Shown here one piece after another: positions 51,207-59,913 of a stretch of 64,000 nucleotides of DNA. The notes beneath the pieces were generated by a model, which was not told the origin of the DNA, ran no database searches, and saw only the letters and a list, made by a program, of their open reading frames with translations. Source of the DNA: an uncultured Synergistales bacterium (GTDB lineage Bacteria; Synergistota; Synergistia; Synergistales; Aminobacteriaceae); NCBI GenBank assembly GCA_905234075.1, contig CAJOGI010000002.1, positions 205,035-269,034 on the forward strand. The letters are read 5' to 3'. The stretch's first letter is position 1. Every line of letters begins with the position of its first letter. The translations under genes and the position numbers were made by a program.

Positions 51207-52763
51207 TTATTCCTCCTTTAGATTATCTATAATGCCTAAATTGTATCTGAATATATCCTTCAATGCCGGATATAAATGCAGATACGTAATATAACGCCTT
51301 GTGTAAATTTCCGCGTCTTCCTTGTTAGGGATAAATTCGCGGTAAACTTTTTTCTCAACCTTTTGTGAAGCCTCGTAAACGTCTTTGAATATTCCAACGC
51401 CCACGCCGGCCAGCAGAGCCGCACCGATCGGAGCCATGTCGTGAATATCGAGAACTCTGACTACACGCCCGGTTATGTCGGCTTTAATTTGCGCCCAGAC
51501 ATCGCTCTTTGCTCCTCCTCCGATTGATGAGAAACATTCGATAGCGTTGCCCGTAATCTGCTGGGCTATTTCGCACATTTGACGCAGTCCGTAACCGCAG
51601 CCCTCAAGCACTGCCCTGTTCATATCCCTGCGCGTGGTCTGTGTCGATATACCAAAGAAAACTCCCCGTGCATAAGGATCCCAAATAGGGCTTCTTTCAC
51701 CGAGCATATACGGCAGGAAGACAACTCCTCCGCTTCCGGGCTTGGCCTTTGTAGCGTCGTGGTTCATAATCCTGTAGGCGACAGCGACATCTTCAAGCCC
51801 GCGCAGCTCTCCGTAAAATTGTTTCAAGAACCATTCATTAGCAGCTCCTGTGAAGGACATTGCGCCCTGATAAATCCATGTATCCGGCACAACATGACAG
51901 CGGTTAATGAAGCCTTTGTCAAAAACGGGCTTGTCTATGCAGACTGTTAAAACGTCGGTCGTCCCTACGGACTCGCAGACATCTCCGGCCTTAGTTACTC
52001 CTGCAACGAGTGTAGCGCAAGGTGTATCAGCTCCGCCGATAGCTACGGGTGTCCCCTTTGGTATTCCAAGACTTAATAAATCAGTGTCGCATAACGTCCC
52101 GATTATGTCTGTAGAATTATGAAGGGGCGGTAATTTTTCAAAGTCAATTCCGATTTTTTCACACAAAAATTCTGACCACGTACGCTCTTTTTGAGTTTTG
52201 CCCGTCGTTACAAATAAATTTGAATACGAAGCGTTTGAATAATCAATCCCGACCTCTCCGGTCATTCTAGCGGCTAATAACGTATTGAGATGACCAAAAT
52301 ATTTCGTGTTTGAATATTCGTCAGGCAGATTGCGCTTTATCCATAACATTGACGAGCCTGAGAATGCGCCGGCCATCGACCCGTTAGCAGTGAGCTCGAA
52401 TAATTTTTCCGCACCTACAGATTTTAAGATAATCTCAGCTTCTTCAGTGCTTCTTCTGTCAGAGTAGATTATAGGGTTGACCAATATTTTATTGTCTTTA
52501 TCCAAAGCAACAAGGCCGGGACAAAGTGAAGAAATGCTGATACCAGCAACCCGTGATAAGTCTAAATCATCGTCCCTGAAAGTCCGTAAGCACTCCAAAA
52601 AAGCGTCCCACATGCTGCGTGCGTCAATCTGCACCGAGCTTTGAGACTCCGTGATTAATCTGTACTTGCTGCTGGTCAGGCCGACCAGTTTCGCATCCTC
52701 ATCTATTAATGCAGTTTTGAGACTGGTAGTCCCTACGTCAACTCCCAGTAAGTACCTGCTCAT
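51207..52763 (-). CDS. FGGY-family carbohydrate kinase
   Basis: 518 aa. The N-terminal ribonuclease-H-like ATPase half has GVDVGTTSLKTALID (phosphate 1), ISISSLCPGLVALD and the substrate loop SDRRSTEEAE; the C-terminal half has GGADTPCATLVAG, SVGTTDVLTVC and GGGAKSDVWAQIKADITGR (adenosine site). FGGY kinases phosphorylate sugars such as xylulose, ribulose, glycerol or gluconate. The pattern is nearest xylulokinase/gluconokinase-like members, with substrate undetermined. It is encoded between the aldolase and the TRAP binding protein, implying phosphorylation before aldol cleavage. Confidence 0.92.
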   Translation of the reverse strand: MSRYLLGVDVGTTSLKTALIDEDAKLVGLTSSKYRLITESQSSVQIDARSMWDAFLECLRTFRDDDLDLSRVAGISISSLCPGLVALDKDNKILVNPIIYSDRRSTEEAEIILKSVGAEKLFELTANGSMAGAFSGSSMLWIKRNLPDEYSNTKYFGHLNTLLAARMTGEVGIDYSNASYSNLFVTTGKTQKERTWSEFLCEKIGIDFEKLPPLHNSTDIIGTLCDTDLLSLGIPKGTPVAIGGADTPCATLVAGVTKAGDVCESVGTTDVLTVCIDKPVFDKGFINRCHVVPDTWIYQGAMSFTGAANEWFLKQFYGELRGLEDVAVAYRIMNHDATKAKPGSGGVVFLPYMLGERSPIWDPYARGVFFGISTQTTRRDMNRAVLEGCGYGLRQMCEIAQQITGNAIECFSSIGGGAKSDVWAQIKADITGRVVRVLDIHDMAPIGAALLAGVGVGIFKDVYEASQKVEKKVYREFIPNKEDAEIYTRRYITYLHLYPALKDIFRYNLGIIDNLKEE

Positions 52764-52782
52764 CTCGTCTTTTGTCCTTATC

Positions 52783-53670
52783 TTATTTCAGAACGTCGTA
52801 GGCTGAATAGTTCTTCTCTGCTTTGACTGTTTTGTAAAGCTCCATGCACTCTTTAGGGCTGTAATTCTTGTGAATTAAGCGTCTCAATGCGATAACAAGT
52901 GCCGTAACGTCATCATTGTCCCAGACCCAGCGGCCCATAGTTACACCGCCGCAGCCAGCGTCAAGAGCATCTCTGGTCATCTTCATGTAGTAATCAAGAA
53001 GAGCGTCGCCGGTTAAGCCTTTAGGTGTATCTCCGCCCTGAATAACGACTCTGAATGATGAAGGAACGCAGGAAATAACTTTTGCCATGCTGTCAGGGTC
53101 GCCCGTGTATGTCGTCTTTACAATGTCCATGCCAAGCTCGCAGGCACTTCTGACGCAGTAAGCAATATTTTCCCAAGCCGTTCTCTTCTCTACAGGAACG
53201 CTCTCGCCCTTCGGGTAAACGTGGCCGATTAAAGGCATACCAATTTTGTCGCAGTATTCGCTGACTTCGCCGATACGTGCGAACTGTTCATTCTGGAAAT
53301 CGCCGAGCGTCATCGCGCCCATTGATACAGCGTCAGCACCCATGCGGACAGCCGCGTCAACTGAACCAAAAACGACATCATTTGTCGGTGATGTAGGAGC
53401 ATAGTTGGAAATTTTGTGCAGTACGCTGATCCCTGAGCCGACGTGAGGCCCCCAGCAGCGTTTCTGAATACCGCCCGTCATTGTCATTGCATCGGGACGG
53501 CCTGCAACGATTTTATCAATCGCGCCCTGAATATCCTGAATACCTGTCATCGGGGCAATGCCTCTTGAAGTTGCGTGGTCAACTGTGATTGCCATCATCT
53601 TTCCGCTCTCGGGGTTTACCATTCTTGAGAGCCTTACCGCTTTACCCATCGCATACATAGGTTCTACCAT
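52783..53670 (-). CDS. DhnA/LsrF-type class I aldolase
   Basis: 295 aa from the ATG at 53670 (12 bp after AGGAG); an ATG four codons earlier abuts the ribosome site. DeoC/FbaB/LacD/LsrF superfamily TIM barrel: MAITVDHATSRGIAPMTGIQD (phosphate/metal loop near the N-terminus), DAVSMGAMTLGD, the Schiff-base Lys in DIVKTTYTGD (about 187), FRVVIQGGDTPKG and GCGGVTMGRWVWDND. It cleaves a phosphorylated keto-sugar or acts as an LsrF-like thiolase. Together with the FGGY kinase, MDR dehydrogenase and TRAP it makes a linear catabolic path whose substrate is not identified. Confidence 0.88.
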   Translation of the reverse strand: MVEPMYAMGKAVRLSRMVNPESGKMMAITVDHATSRGIAPMTGIQDIQGAIDKIVAGRPDAMTMTGGIQKRCWGPHVGSGISVLHKISNYAPTSPTNDVVFGSVDAAVRMGADAVSMGAMTLGDFQNEQFARIGEVSEYCDKIGMPLIGHVYPKGESVPVEKRTAWENIAYCVRSACELGMDIVKTTYTGDPDSMAKVISCVPSSFRVVIQGGDTPKGLTGDALLDYYMKMTRDALDAGCGGVTMGRWVWDNDDVTALVIALRRLIHKNYSPKECMELYKTVKAEKNYSAYDVLK

Positions 53671-53733
53671 TTTTTGATACATCTCCTGACTTAAAATTTT
53701 TTTATAACTGCAAGCTAAAACAGCTTTGCTTAC

Positions 53734-54792
53734 TTAATTTTCAATGACAACCTTCAGCGCAGTCCCAGCCATGTGAAGATCAAGTGCGCTTCTGAAATCG
53801 TCAATCGGGAATTTTTGCGACACTATAGCGTCAAGATCTATTTTGCCCGATTTAACCATGTCGGCAGCCTGCAAATAATCAATGCGTTTGTATGCTGTGC
53901 TTCCCGTGATATTTAATTCGTTGTAGTGAATTACGCTCGGGTCAAATTCGCTCATCTTGCCCTTAGGGAAACCTGCAAACAAGCACACAGTTCCGCCTTT
54001 TTTGGCAAGTTTGAACGTCGAGTCAACGAGAGCATTAACGCCGATAGCCATGACTATACGGTCAACGCCTTCGCCGTTCGTTTCGTCCATGATAATTTGA
54101 TGTAAATCTTCGTTCTTGGAGTCAACGACACGAGCCGCGCCAAGCTTCAATGCAAGTTCGCGCTTGTCTGCGTCAAGTTCGCTGACGATGACTTTTCTTG
54201 CTCCTGCAATTAAAGAAAGTTCCAAGTGCATTAAACCGATAGGGCCCGCGCCGATAATTAATACTGTATCGTTAAAGCCCGTGCCGGTGTTGCGAAGTCC
54301 GCGAATACAGCAGGCTAACGGCTCAATCAATGCTCCGGCGGCATAGCTGACAGTGTCGGGAAGTTTCACAACGTTTCCGCTCTCTATACAAATGTCCGGG
54401 ATTAATATATATTCTTCAAAGCCGCCGTTGAACTCGTAGCCTATTGCTTTTCTGTTTAAGCAGGCGTTCTCGCGTCCTGATAAACACGCCGAGCAATGAC
54501 CGCAGGGAATTACGTTCGCAACCGCTACACGATCGCCGACTGAATAGCCTTTGACGTTCGCTCCGACTTCTTCAATGATGCCGCAAATTTCATGACCCAC
54601 TACAGAATCAGGACGAACTCCCTTTGTTTTTCCGCCCGTAAAAATTCTCTTGTCCGTTCCACAAAGCGCAGCGGCTTTCATTTTCAAGAGAATTTCATTT
54701 TCTCCGCATGTCGGCTTCTCAATCTCCATGACCTCATAATTGTTTGGATAATTATCGGGACCATGCAAAACAACAGCCTTCATCTTTGCCAT
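53734..54792 (-). CDS. zinc-dependent MDR dehydrogenase (sorbitol/threonine dehydrogenase-like)
   Basis: 352 aa. Catalytic zinc ligands Cys44 and His67/Glu68 (VVGHEICG); structural zinc Cys97, Cys100, Cys103 and Cys111 (CGHCSACLSGRENAC). NAD-binding motif IIGAGPIGLMHLELSLIAGA near 177, followed by VSELDADKRELALKLGA with an acidic residue at the end of beta2, favouring NAD over NADP. Likely oxidises a sugar acid or polyol hydroxyl, giving the keto sugar for the kinase. It is the first structural gene of the operon, with a near-consensus promoter upstream. Confidence 0.93.
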   Translation of the reverse strand: MAKMKAVVLHGPDNYPNNYEVMEIEKPTCGENEILLKMKAAALCGTDKRIFTGGKTKGVRPDSVVGHEICGIIEEVGANVKGYSVGDRVAVANVIPCGHCSACLSGRENACLNRKAIGYEFNGGFEEYILIPDICIESGNVVKLPDTVSYAAGALIEPLACCIRGLRNTGTGFNDTVLIIGAGPIGLMHLELSLIAGARKVIVSELDADKRELALKLGAARVVDSKNEDLHQIIMDETNGEGVDRIVMAIGVNALVDSTFKLAKKGGTVCLFAGFPKGKMSEFDPSVIHYNELNITGSTAYKRIDYLQAADMVKSGKIDLDAIVSQKFPIDDFRSALDLHMAGTALKVVIEN

Positions 54793-54868
54793 AAAGTACT
54801 TCCCCCTCTATGAGTTTTATAATAAAAATAAAAAATTTGGAATTAATGAATTATATTCAGCGAATAAG

Positions 54869-54897
54869 AGTATAACGACATGAAAATTAATTGTCAA
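54869..54897 (-). promoter_or_regulatory. sigma-70 promoter of the catabolic operon
   Basis: On the minus strand TTGACA (54897-54892), 17-bp spacer, TATACT (54874-54869). One of the best promoters in the window; the leader to the dehydrogenase ATG is about 70 nt and contains GAAT-n3-ATTC half-palindromes. Confidence 0.85.
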
Positions 54898-54904
54898 TAA
54901 ATTT

Positions 54905-55510
54905 TTACCGTATTAAATACGGATTTAACGACGGCTCGACAAGATATTTAATAAAATCTCCGGCGATTTTTTCTCTTGAAACTCTTCCGGGCGCAACGCA
55001 TAAATAAACGCTGCTCCCCCAAAGTCCGCAGACTAGCAGACGGGCAATATCTTCAATCGGAATTTTTTTGTCGAGCTCTCCGGTATCAACAGCTTCCTGT
55101 AATAATTCTCTTACGTGAGCGTGTTCAAGCTCGCCTCCCGGTAATTCGTTTGCCTCGTTGTCTTTAGCACAGCTTAAATTCAGGCAGTGCCACTCACGAA
55201 TGAAGCCGGGCTCATACTCACCGCCGAGTTTATACCATTCTGAAAAATATTCATAAATTTTCTGGACGCACGAAAGATTTTTCATCGCTTTGATTTTTTT
55301 AATAAGCCCTTTATGTTCCGTACGGTCGAGACATTTTATAACGTTCTCTTTAGAATTGAAGTATAAATAAAAAGTTCCGACAGCAACTCCGGCACTGGCG
55401 GCTATGTCTTTAATAGAAGTGCCGTTTACGCCTTTTTCTGCTATTAAAGAAATTGCAGACGCTAAAATTTTCTTTCGTGTCTCGTTTTTCTGTTCTTCTC
55501 TTGTTGCCAT
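54905..55510 (-). CDS. TetR-family transcriptional regulator
   Basis: 201 aa. The N-terminal HTH (about 12-58; TRKKILASAISLIAEKGVNGTSIKDIAASAGVAVGTFYLYFNSKENVI) is canonical TetR. The C-terminal ligand domain (about 60-195) has TetR_C-like helices with LSCAKDNEA and ARLLVCGLWGSS. It probably represses the dehydrogenase operon just downstream, or the divergent malic enzyme, or both. A perfect palindrome sits in the 74-bp divergent gap. The ribosome site is GGAGG directly ahead of ATG. Confidence 0.92.
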   Translation of the reverse strand: MATREEQKNETRKKILASAISLIAEKGVNGTSIKDIAASAGVAVGTFYLYFNSKENVIKCLDRTEHKGLIKKIKAMKNLSCVQKIYEYFSEWYKLGGEYEPGFIREWHCLNLSCAKDNEANELPGGELEHAHVRELLQEAVDTGELDKKIPIEDIARLLVCGLWGSSVYLCVAPGRVSREKIAGDFIKYLVEPSLNPYLIR

Positions 55511-55529
55511 GATGACACCTCCTTTTTTT

Positions 55530-55554
55530 ATATTATATAATTTTGAGTACTCAA
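55530..55554. promoter_or_regulatory. divergent promoter region with palindromic operator candidate
   Basis: TTGAGTACTCAA (55543-55554) is a perfect 12-bp palindrome, next to TATAAT (minus strand, 55535-55530). It sits where a TetR-type repressor would block the promoter of its own gene or of malic enzyme. Confidence 0.55.
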
Positions 55555-55584
55555 TAAAAATTTTTTTTCAGGAGCTTTTTTTTC

Positions 55585-56760
55585 ATGGACTACGCAAAAG
55601 AATCACTGAGGCTTCACGAGCAATGGAAAGGCAAAATTGAAGTCATCGCAACAGTACCAGTAGCAACAAAAGAAGATTTATCGCTCGCTTACACGCCTGG
55701 AGTGGCTGAGCCCTGTCTTGCAATTCAAAAAGACATCAGCAAGAGCTATGAATTAACGCGCCGACATAACCTCTGCCTCGTCGTTACGGACGGAAGCGCG
55801 GTGCTTGGACTTGGAGACATCGGCCCTGAAGCAGGTATGCCGGTCATGGAAGGCAAGTGCGTTTTGTTCAAAGCCTTCGGAGGCGTTGACGCTTTCCCTC
55901 TCTGCGTGAAAACTAAAGACGTTGATGAATTTGTCGAGACAGTTTATAACATTTCGGGCTCGTTCGGCGGGATTAACCTTGAGGACATCGCCGCACCCCG
56001 CTGCTTTGAAATTGAAAGGAAGCTCAAAGAACGCTGCGACATTCCGATTTTCCATGACGATCAGCACGGAACGGCAGTAATCACTCTCGCAGGATTGTTA
56101 AACGCTCTCAAAGTCGTCAACAAAAAAATCGGCGAAATCAAAATTGCCGTCAACGGTGCAGGAGCAGCGGCAATAGCTATCACAAAATTATTGCTCTCGG
56201 CAGGCGTTAAAAACGTAACTCTCTGCGACAGAACGGGAATAATTTATAAAGGCCGCGAAAAAGGAATGAACTGGATCAAAAACGAAATGGCCGAAGTAAC
56301 TAATCCGGAAGGCTTGAAAGGCTCTTTAGCAGACGCAATGAAAGGTGCAGATGTTTTTATAGGCGTGTCGGCTCCGAAGTCAGTCAATGCGGAAATGGTT
56401 AAGTCAATGGCAAGAGACCCGATTATCTTCGCGTGCGCAAACCCGACTCCCGAAATTTTCCCCGATGAAGCAAAGGCCGCAGGGGCAAAAGTAATTTCGA
56501 CAGGGCGCAGTGATTTTCCTAACCAGATTAACAACGTTCTGGCGTTTCCGGGAATTTTCAGGGGAACTTTTGACGTAAGAGCAAGCGACATTAACGAAGA
56601 AATGAAAGTTGCCGCGTCTCACGCTTTAGCTTCACTCGTTGAGCCCGAAAAATTAGGGCCTGATTATATTATTCCGGCGGCGTTTGATCCCAGAGTAGGC
56701 CCGGCGGTCTCAAAGGCTGTCGCTGAAGCCGCAAGAAAATCCGGCGTTGCGCGTTTGTAA
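55585..56760 (+). CDS. NAD-dependent malic enzyme (oxaloacetate-decarboxylating)
   Basis: 391 aa, short bacterial type. [17 protein letters not shown] (catalytic Tyr/Lys region), [53 protein letters not shown] (metal Asp), Rossmann motif [16 protein letters not shown] and [13 protein letters not shown]. It decarboxylates malate to pyruvate with NAD(P). No C-terminal phosphotransacetylase is fused. It lies 52 bp upstream of a 2HCT carrier, so malate uptake and use are linked; divergent from tetR. Confidence 0.95.
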   Translation: MDYAKESLRLHEQWKGKIEVIATVPVATKEDLSLAYTPGVAEPCLAIQKDISKSYELTRRHNLCLVVTDGSAVLGLGDIGPEAGMPVMEGKCVLFKAFGGVDAFPLCVKTKDVDEFVETVYNISGSFGGINLEDIAAPRCFEIERKLKERCDIPIFHDDQHGTAVITLAGLLNALKVVNKKIGEIKIAVNGAGAAAIAITKLLLSAGVKNVTLCDRTGIIYKGREKGMNWIKNEMAEVTNPEGLKGSLADAMKGADVFIGVSAPKSVNAEMVKSMARDPIIFACANPTPEIFPDEAKAAGAKVISTGRSDFPNQINNVLAFPGIFRGTFDVRASDINEEMKVAASHALASLVEPEKLGPDYIIPAAFDPRVGPAVSKAVAEAARKSGVARL

Positions 56761-56812
56761 TTCAGTTTGCTTGCTGCGAAATAAAATTCAGAAAGGAGAA
56801 ATTTATTTAATA

Positions 56813-58192
56813 ATGTCTGACAATTATTCAGCGTTCAAAATTTTTAATCTTCCGCCGAAATATTTTGCCATGTTCGCTGTTGTTGTATTGCTTGCTGCTA
56901 TGCTTGGAGTACTTCCTGCGGGAATGGCCGGGTGTTTTGCGTTCATGATCGTCTGCGGAGCAATTTTGCAGGAAATCGGCGACCATCTTCCCATCGTAAA
57001 TACTTTCTTGGGCGGCGGCCCTGTCGTTATAATTTTCGGAATGGGCTTCCTGCGTTACAAAAACTTTTTCGGAATTTTTGATTTCTTTTCAGGATTAATA
57101 GGCAACCCTGATTTCACGGCAATATTAATGAAAAATATTGAAACGTTCTTCAAACCTGACGGAGAATTTTTAGATTTTTACATTGCCGCGTTAATAACTG
57201 GCTCAATCTTGGGAATGAATAGAAAATTATTGATTAAGGCGGCGGCGCGTTACTTCCCTGCAATTTTTGGAGCAATAGCAGTATCTTTCGCTCTTACGGC
57301 ATTGGCCGGACACTTCATGGGCTTTGGAGTTATTAAATCAATTTTATTAATAGCTCTTCCGATTATGGGCGGAGGAATGGGAGCAGGCGCAGTGCCGTTA
57401 AGTAAAATTTTTGAAAGTTCCGGCGCAATGACCGCCGAAGAAGCAATCTCAATAATGAATCCTGCCGTTGCTATCGGGAACGCGATTTCAATCGTACTCG
57501 CAGGAATTTTAGCAAAAATTCTTGTCGGCAAATTTTTGAACGGCAGAGGCTCTCTAATGAGAGCAGGAGCAAATGACGATCCCGCAGAATTTGAAATTTC
57601 TCCCGAAATGCAGGCCAAGCGCGATAAAATTACGGTCGCTAATTTAGGCATCGGACTTTTATCCGCTACTACTTTCTTTTCGTGGGGATTCATAGCCGCA
57701 GGAATTTGGGATAAATTAGTTCCGGCCGTTGACATTCACGCCTACGCATGGATGATTATTTCAGTAGCTCTCTGCAAAGTTTTTAATATATTGCCTGAAT
57801 TTATTGAAGTAAGCTGTTATCAGTGGTCCCAGTTCGTGATAAGAAATTTAACTTCAATGTTAATGGTCGGTATCGGACTCTGCTATTTAAGCCTTGATGT
57901 TGTAATTAACAGCCTCTCGTTGACATACCTGCTCCTTTGCTTCTTGAGCTGTATCGGCGCATTTATAGGCGCGGCTCTTGTCGGCGCGTTTGTAGGATTT
58001 TATCCGCTTGAGGCAGGAATTACGGCCGGGCTTTGCATGTCGAACATGGGCGGAACGGGAGACGTTGCAGTTTTATCTGCGGCTCACAGAATGGAATTAA
58101 TGCCTTTCGCTCAAATTTCTTCACGCTTGGGCGGTGCGATAATCCTAATGATCGGAAGCCTCTTGCTTTCAACTTTGGGAAGTCTGCTGTGA
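56813..58192 (+). CDS. 2-hydroxycarboxylate transporter (CitS/MleP family)
   Basis: 459 aa from the ATG at 56813; AAAGGAG lies 14 bp upstream. Eleven to twelve membrane segments in two homologous halves, each with the re-entrant loop GGxG motif: IMGGGMGAGAVPLSKIF and MSNMGGTGDVAVLSAA. The family carries malate, citrate or lactate with sodium or as exchanger. Immediately follows malic enzyme, so malate (perhaps in exchange for lactate) is the probable substrate, an inference from context. Confidence 0.94.
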   Translation: MSDNYSAFKIFNLPPKYFAMFAVVVLLAAMLGVLPAGMAGCFAFMIVCGAILQEIGDHLPIVNTFLGGGPVVIIFGMGFLRYKNFFGIFDFFSGLIGNPDFTAILMKNIETFFKPDGEFLDFYIAALITGSILGMNRKLLIKAAARYFPAIFGAIAVSFALTALAGHFMGFGVIKSILLIALPIMGGGMGAGAVPLSKIFESSGAMTAEEAISIMNPAVAIGNAISIVLAGILAKILVGKFLNGRGSLMRAGANDDPAEFEISPEMQAKRDKITVANLGIGLLSATTFFSWGFIAAGIWDKLVPAVDIHAYAWMIISVALCKVFNILPEFIEVSCYQWSQFVIRNLTSMLMVGIGLCYLSLDVVINSLSLTYLLLCFLSCIGAFIGAALVGAFVGFYPLEAGITAGLCMSNMGGTGDVAVLSAAHRMELMPFAQISSRLGGAIILMIGSLLLSTLGSLL

Positions 58193-58213
58193 AAAAATAA
58201 ATTTTTAATTTAA

Positions 58214-58256
58214 TGCGGCCTGTGCTGAAAATCAAACGCAGGCCGTATTTTTTATT
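58214..58256 (+). terminator. intrinsic terminator of the malate unit
   Basis: CGGCCTG/CAGGCCG stem (58216-58222 and 58239-58245) extended by TA pairs, followed by a T-run. Confidence 0.88.
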
Positions 58257-58295
58257 ATAATTATCAAAAAAATTTTATTGTAGGAGGAATTTTAT

Positions 58296-59237
58296 TTGAG
58301 TGAAAGTTTTTTAGCGGCGTTGCGTGTTGTAGTGCCAATGATATTATTAATGACCTTAGGCTGGTATTCACGCACCAGCGGAATGATTACGCGCCCGGCA
58401 ATGAAAGAATTTGACAAAATGCTTTTCAAAATTTTCATGCCGACCCTGTTATTCAAAAATATTTATGAAATGGATTTTGCGCAGGGCTTCGCGATAAAGG
58501 AAATGATTTTCGCTTTTGTATGCTTGAGCCTGATTTTTATATTCAGCATATATTTCCCGCGCCGTCTGACTAAAGACGGGAAAAAATCTTCTGCACTGGG
58601 ACAAGCTGTTGTAAGATGCAATTATATTTTATTCGGAGTGGCGGTCAGCGAAGCTCTTTACGGCGAAGGCAACGTAGGTGCTGTAATTATGCTGGGTGTC
58701 CTTGTAGTTCCGGCTATAAATATTTTTTCCGCGATAATTCTCGAAATAGGCCGCTCCGGAAGCGCGAAACTAAGCAAATTATTACTGGCGGTATTCAAAA
58801 ATCCCATGATAATCGGCGCAATTTTAGCATTTATATTCAAATTTTTTGCTCTCTCAATTCCTGCTCCTGTATGGTCAGTCGTCCGCAGCGTGGCAAATTC
58901 TACGACAACAGTCAGCTTTGTATCTTTAGGAGTCGGGCTTGATATGGCCGAAGGAATTTCAGAGAAAAGATTATTAGCGTGGGGAATTTTTTTGAGAATG
59001 TTAATAGTTCCGATAATTTTTATGCCGATTTCTATTCTAATGGGCTTCAGGGATCAAGGCTTATGTGCAATGATGATAGTCTTCGCCTCTCCGACAGCCG
59101 TTGCGTCTTATCCTATGGCTGTGGCAATGGGTGCGGACGGTCAATTAGCCGGGCAGTTAGTCTGCATTACGACAATTCTTTCAGTCTTGACTATTTTTTT
59201 ATGGACGATGTTATTAAAAACTCTCGGCCTTATGTAA
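58296..59237 (+). CDS. AEC-family transporter (auxin/malonate efflux-like)
   Basis: 313 aa, TTG start 9 bp after GGAGG. Ten membrane segments in two repeats of five. AEC marks: RVVVPMILLMTLGWYSRTSGMITRPAMKEFDKMLFKIFMPTLLFKNIYEMD at the N-terminus, the N-x-G-pattern region and the C-terminal VFASPTAVASYPMAVAMG. Members carry malonate, malate or other organic acids. Its position after the 2HCT carrier (separated by a terminator) suggests a related organic acid. Confidence 0.92.
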   Translation: MSESFLAALRVVVPMILLMTLGWYSRTSGMITRPAMKEFDKMLFKIFMPTLLFKNIYEMDFAQGFAIKEMIFAFVCLSLIFIFSIYFPRRLTKDGKKSSALGQAVVRCNYILFGVAVSEALYGEGNVGAVIMLGVLVVPAINIFSAIILEIGRSGSAKLSKLLLAVFKNPMIIGAILAFIFKFFALSIPAPVWSVVRSVANSTTTVSFVSLGVGLDMAEGISEKRLLAWGIFLRMLIVPIIFMPISILMGFRDQGLCAMMIVFASPTAVASYPMAVAMGADGQLAGQLVCITTILSVLTIFLWTMLLKTLGLM

Positions 59238-59242
59238 TAAAA

Positions 59243-59281
59243 AAGAGAGCCTGTAAAAAATCACAAGCTCTCTGAATTTTT
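59243..59281 (+). terminator. intrinsic terminator of AEC gene
   Basis: AGAGAGC-c-TGT paired with ACA-a-GCTCTCT, then a T-rich tail. Confidence 0.85.
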
Positions 59282-59340
59282 AGAGTTATAAAAATCTGCT
59301 GCTGTCGGTTCTAGTTACGCGGTGGCAGGAGACTTGCAAA

Positions 59341-59541
59341 CTACATCTTGGCCACGTTAGCAGCCTGCGGACCTTTGTCGCCGTTGACGATGTCGAAGGA
59401 AACCTTCTGACCCTCATTGAGAGTCTTGAAGCCCTCGCCCTGAATCGCGCTGTAGTGGACAAAAACGTCCTTGCCGTCATCAACGGTAATAAAACCGTAG
59501 CCCTTGCTCTCGTTAAACCACTTTACAGTACCCTGTGCCAT
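59341..59541 (-). CDS. cspA: cold-shock protein (CspA family)
   Basis: 66 aa. RNP1 KGYGFI (13-18) and RNP2 VFVHYSAI (26-33) on the OB-fold; [18 protein letters not shown] is the standard Csp opening. It binds single-stranded RNA/DNA as an RNA chaperone. AGGAGG ribosome site 9 bp upstream. A long leader (about 73 nt from the predicted start) and a promoter inside an inverted repeat precede it; the leader could be thermosensing as in other csp genes. Confidence 0.97.
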   Translation of the reverse strand: MAQGTVKWFNESKGYGFITVDDGKDVFVHYSAIQGEGFKTLNEGQKVSFDIVNGDKGPQAANVAKM

Positions 59542-59610
59542 TAAAAAAAAGCCTCCTGAAATAATAAATAAATTAAAAATGTTAAAAACAAAATGCTACA
59601 TAAATAGTAA

Positions 59611-59650
59611 CTTGACATATAGATTACATGCTAGTTTGATTTATGTCAAG
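59611..59650. promoter_or_regulatory. csp promoter inside a perfect inverted repeat
   Basis: On the minus strand TTGACA (59649-59644), a 17-bp spacer and TAATCT (59626-59621). CTTGACATA (59611-59619) and TATGTCAAG (59642-59650) form a perfect 9-bp inverted repeat flanking the promoter, which also places a TTGACA on the plus strand. Confidence 0.75.
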
Positions 59651-59769
59651 CGCAAAAAAATTCTAAAAAGTTAATTTTATTGACCTCTCAAAAAAAATCG
59701 CGCTTTGAAAAATTTACACGGCGCACTCAAAAAAAATAATTCAAAAAATTTCAACGGGCCGAAAAAAAA

Positions 59770-59906
59770 TTTGAATCCTATTTTTTTAATTTGCTTCTTA
59801 AAAAATTATGAGCGCAAAAAAATTTTAAGATTTTTGTAGGTGTAAATGTAGTGGTAAAAAAACAGCCCTCCATGAGTCAGAGGACTGCGTAGTGTTTATT
59901 ATATCA
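59770..59906 (-). repeat. dispersed hairpin/core unit, copy 4
   Basis: Reading the minus strand: extended -10 TGATATAAT (59906-59898), hairpin CAGTCCTC/GAGGGCTG (59887-59863), T7, core CCACTACATTTACACCTAC identical to copy 1, then cttaaaattttttt, gcgctcataa and an AT-rich tail. The hairpin is also a good terminator for the flavodoxin-like gene. Confidence 0.75.
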
Positions 59907-59913
59907 GAAGTGC

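Larger units (their letters stand above)
59542..59913. other. 372-bp AT-rich region between csp and the flavodoxin-like gene
   Basis: It holds the csp leader and promoter (59621-59649), a 9-bp inverted repeat around that promoter, an AT-rich tail, and the conserved core and hairpin of a dispersed unit (copy 4, minus orientation). No ORF with a ribosome site. Confidence 0.7.

Noticed and set aside
57250-57735. 161-aa minus-strand ORF inside the 2HCT carrier
   Set aside because: Same kind of antisense shadow; composition mirrors the hydrophobic codons on the other strand.
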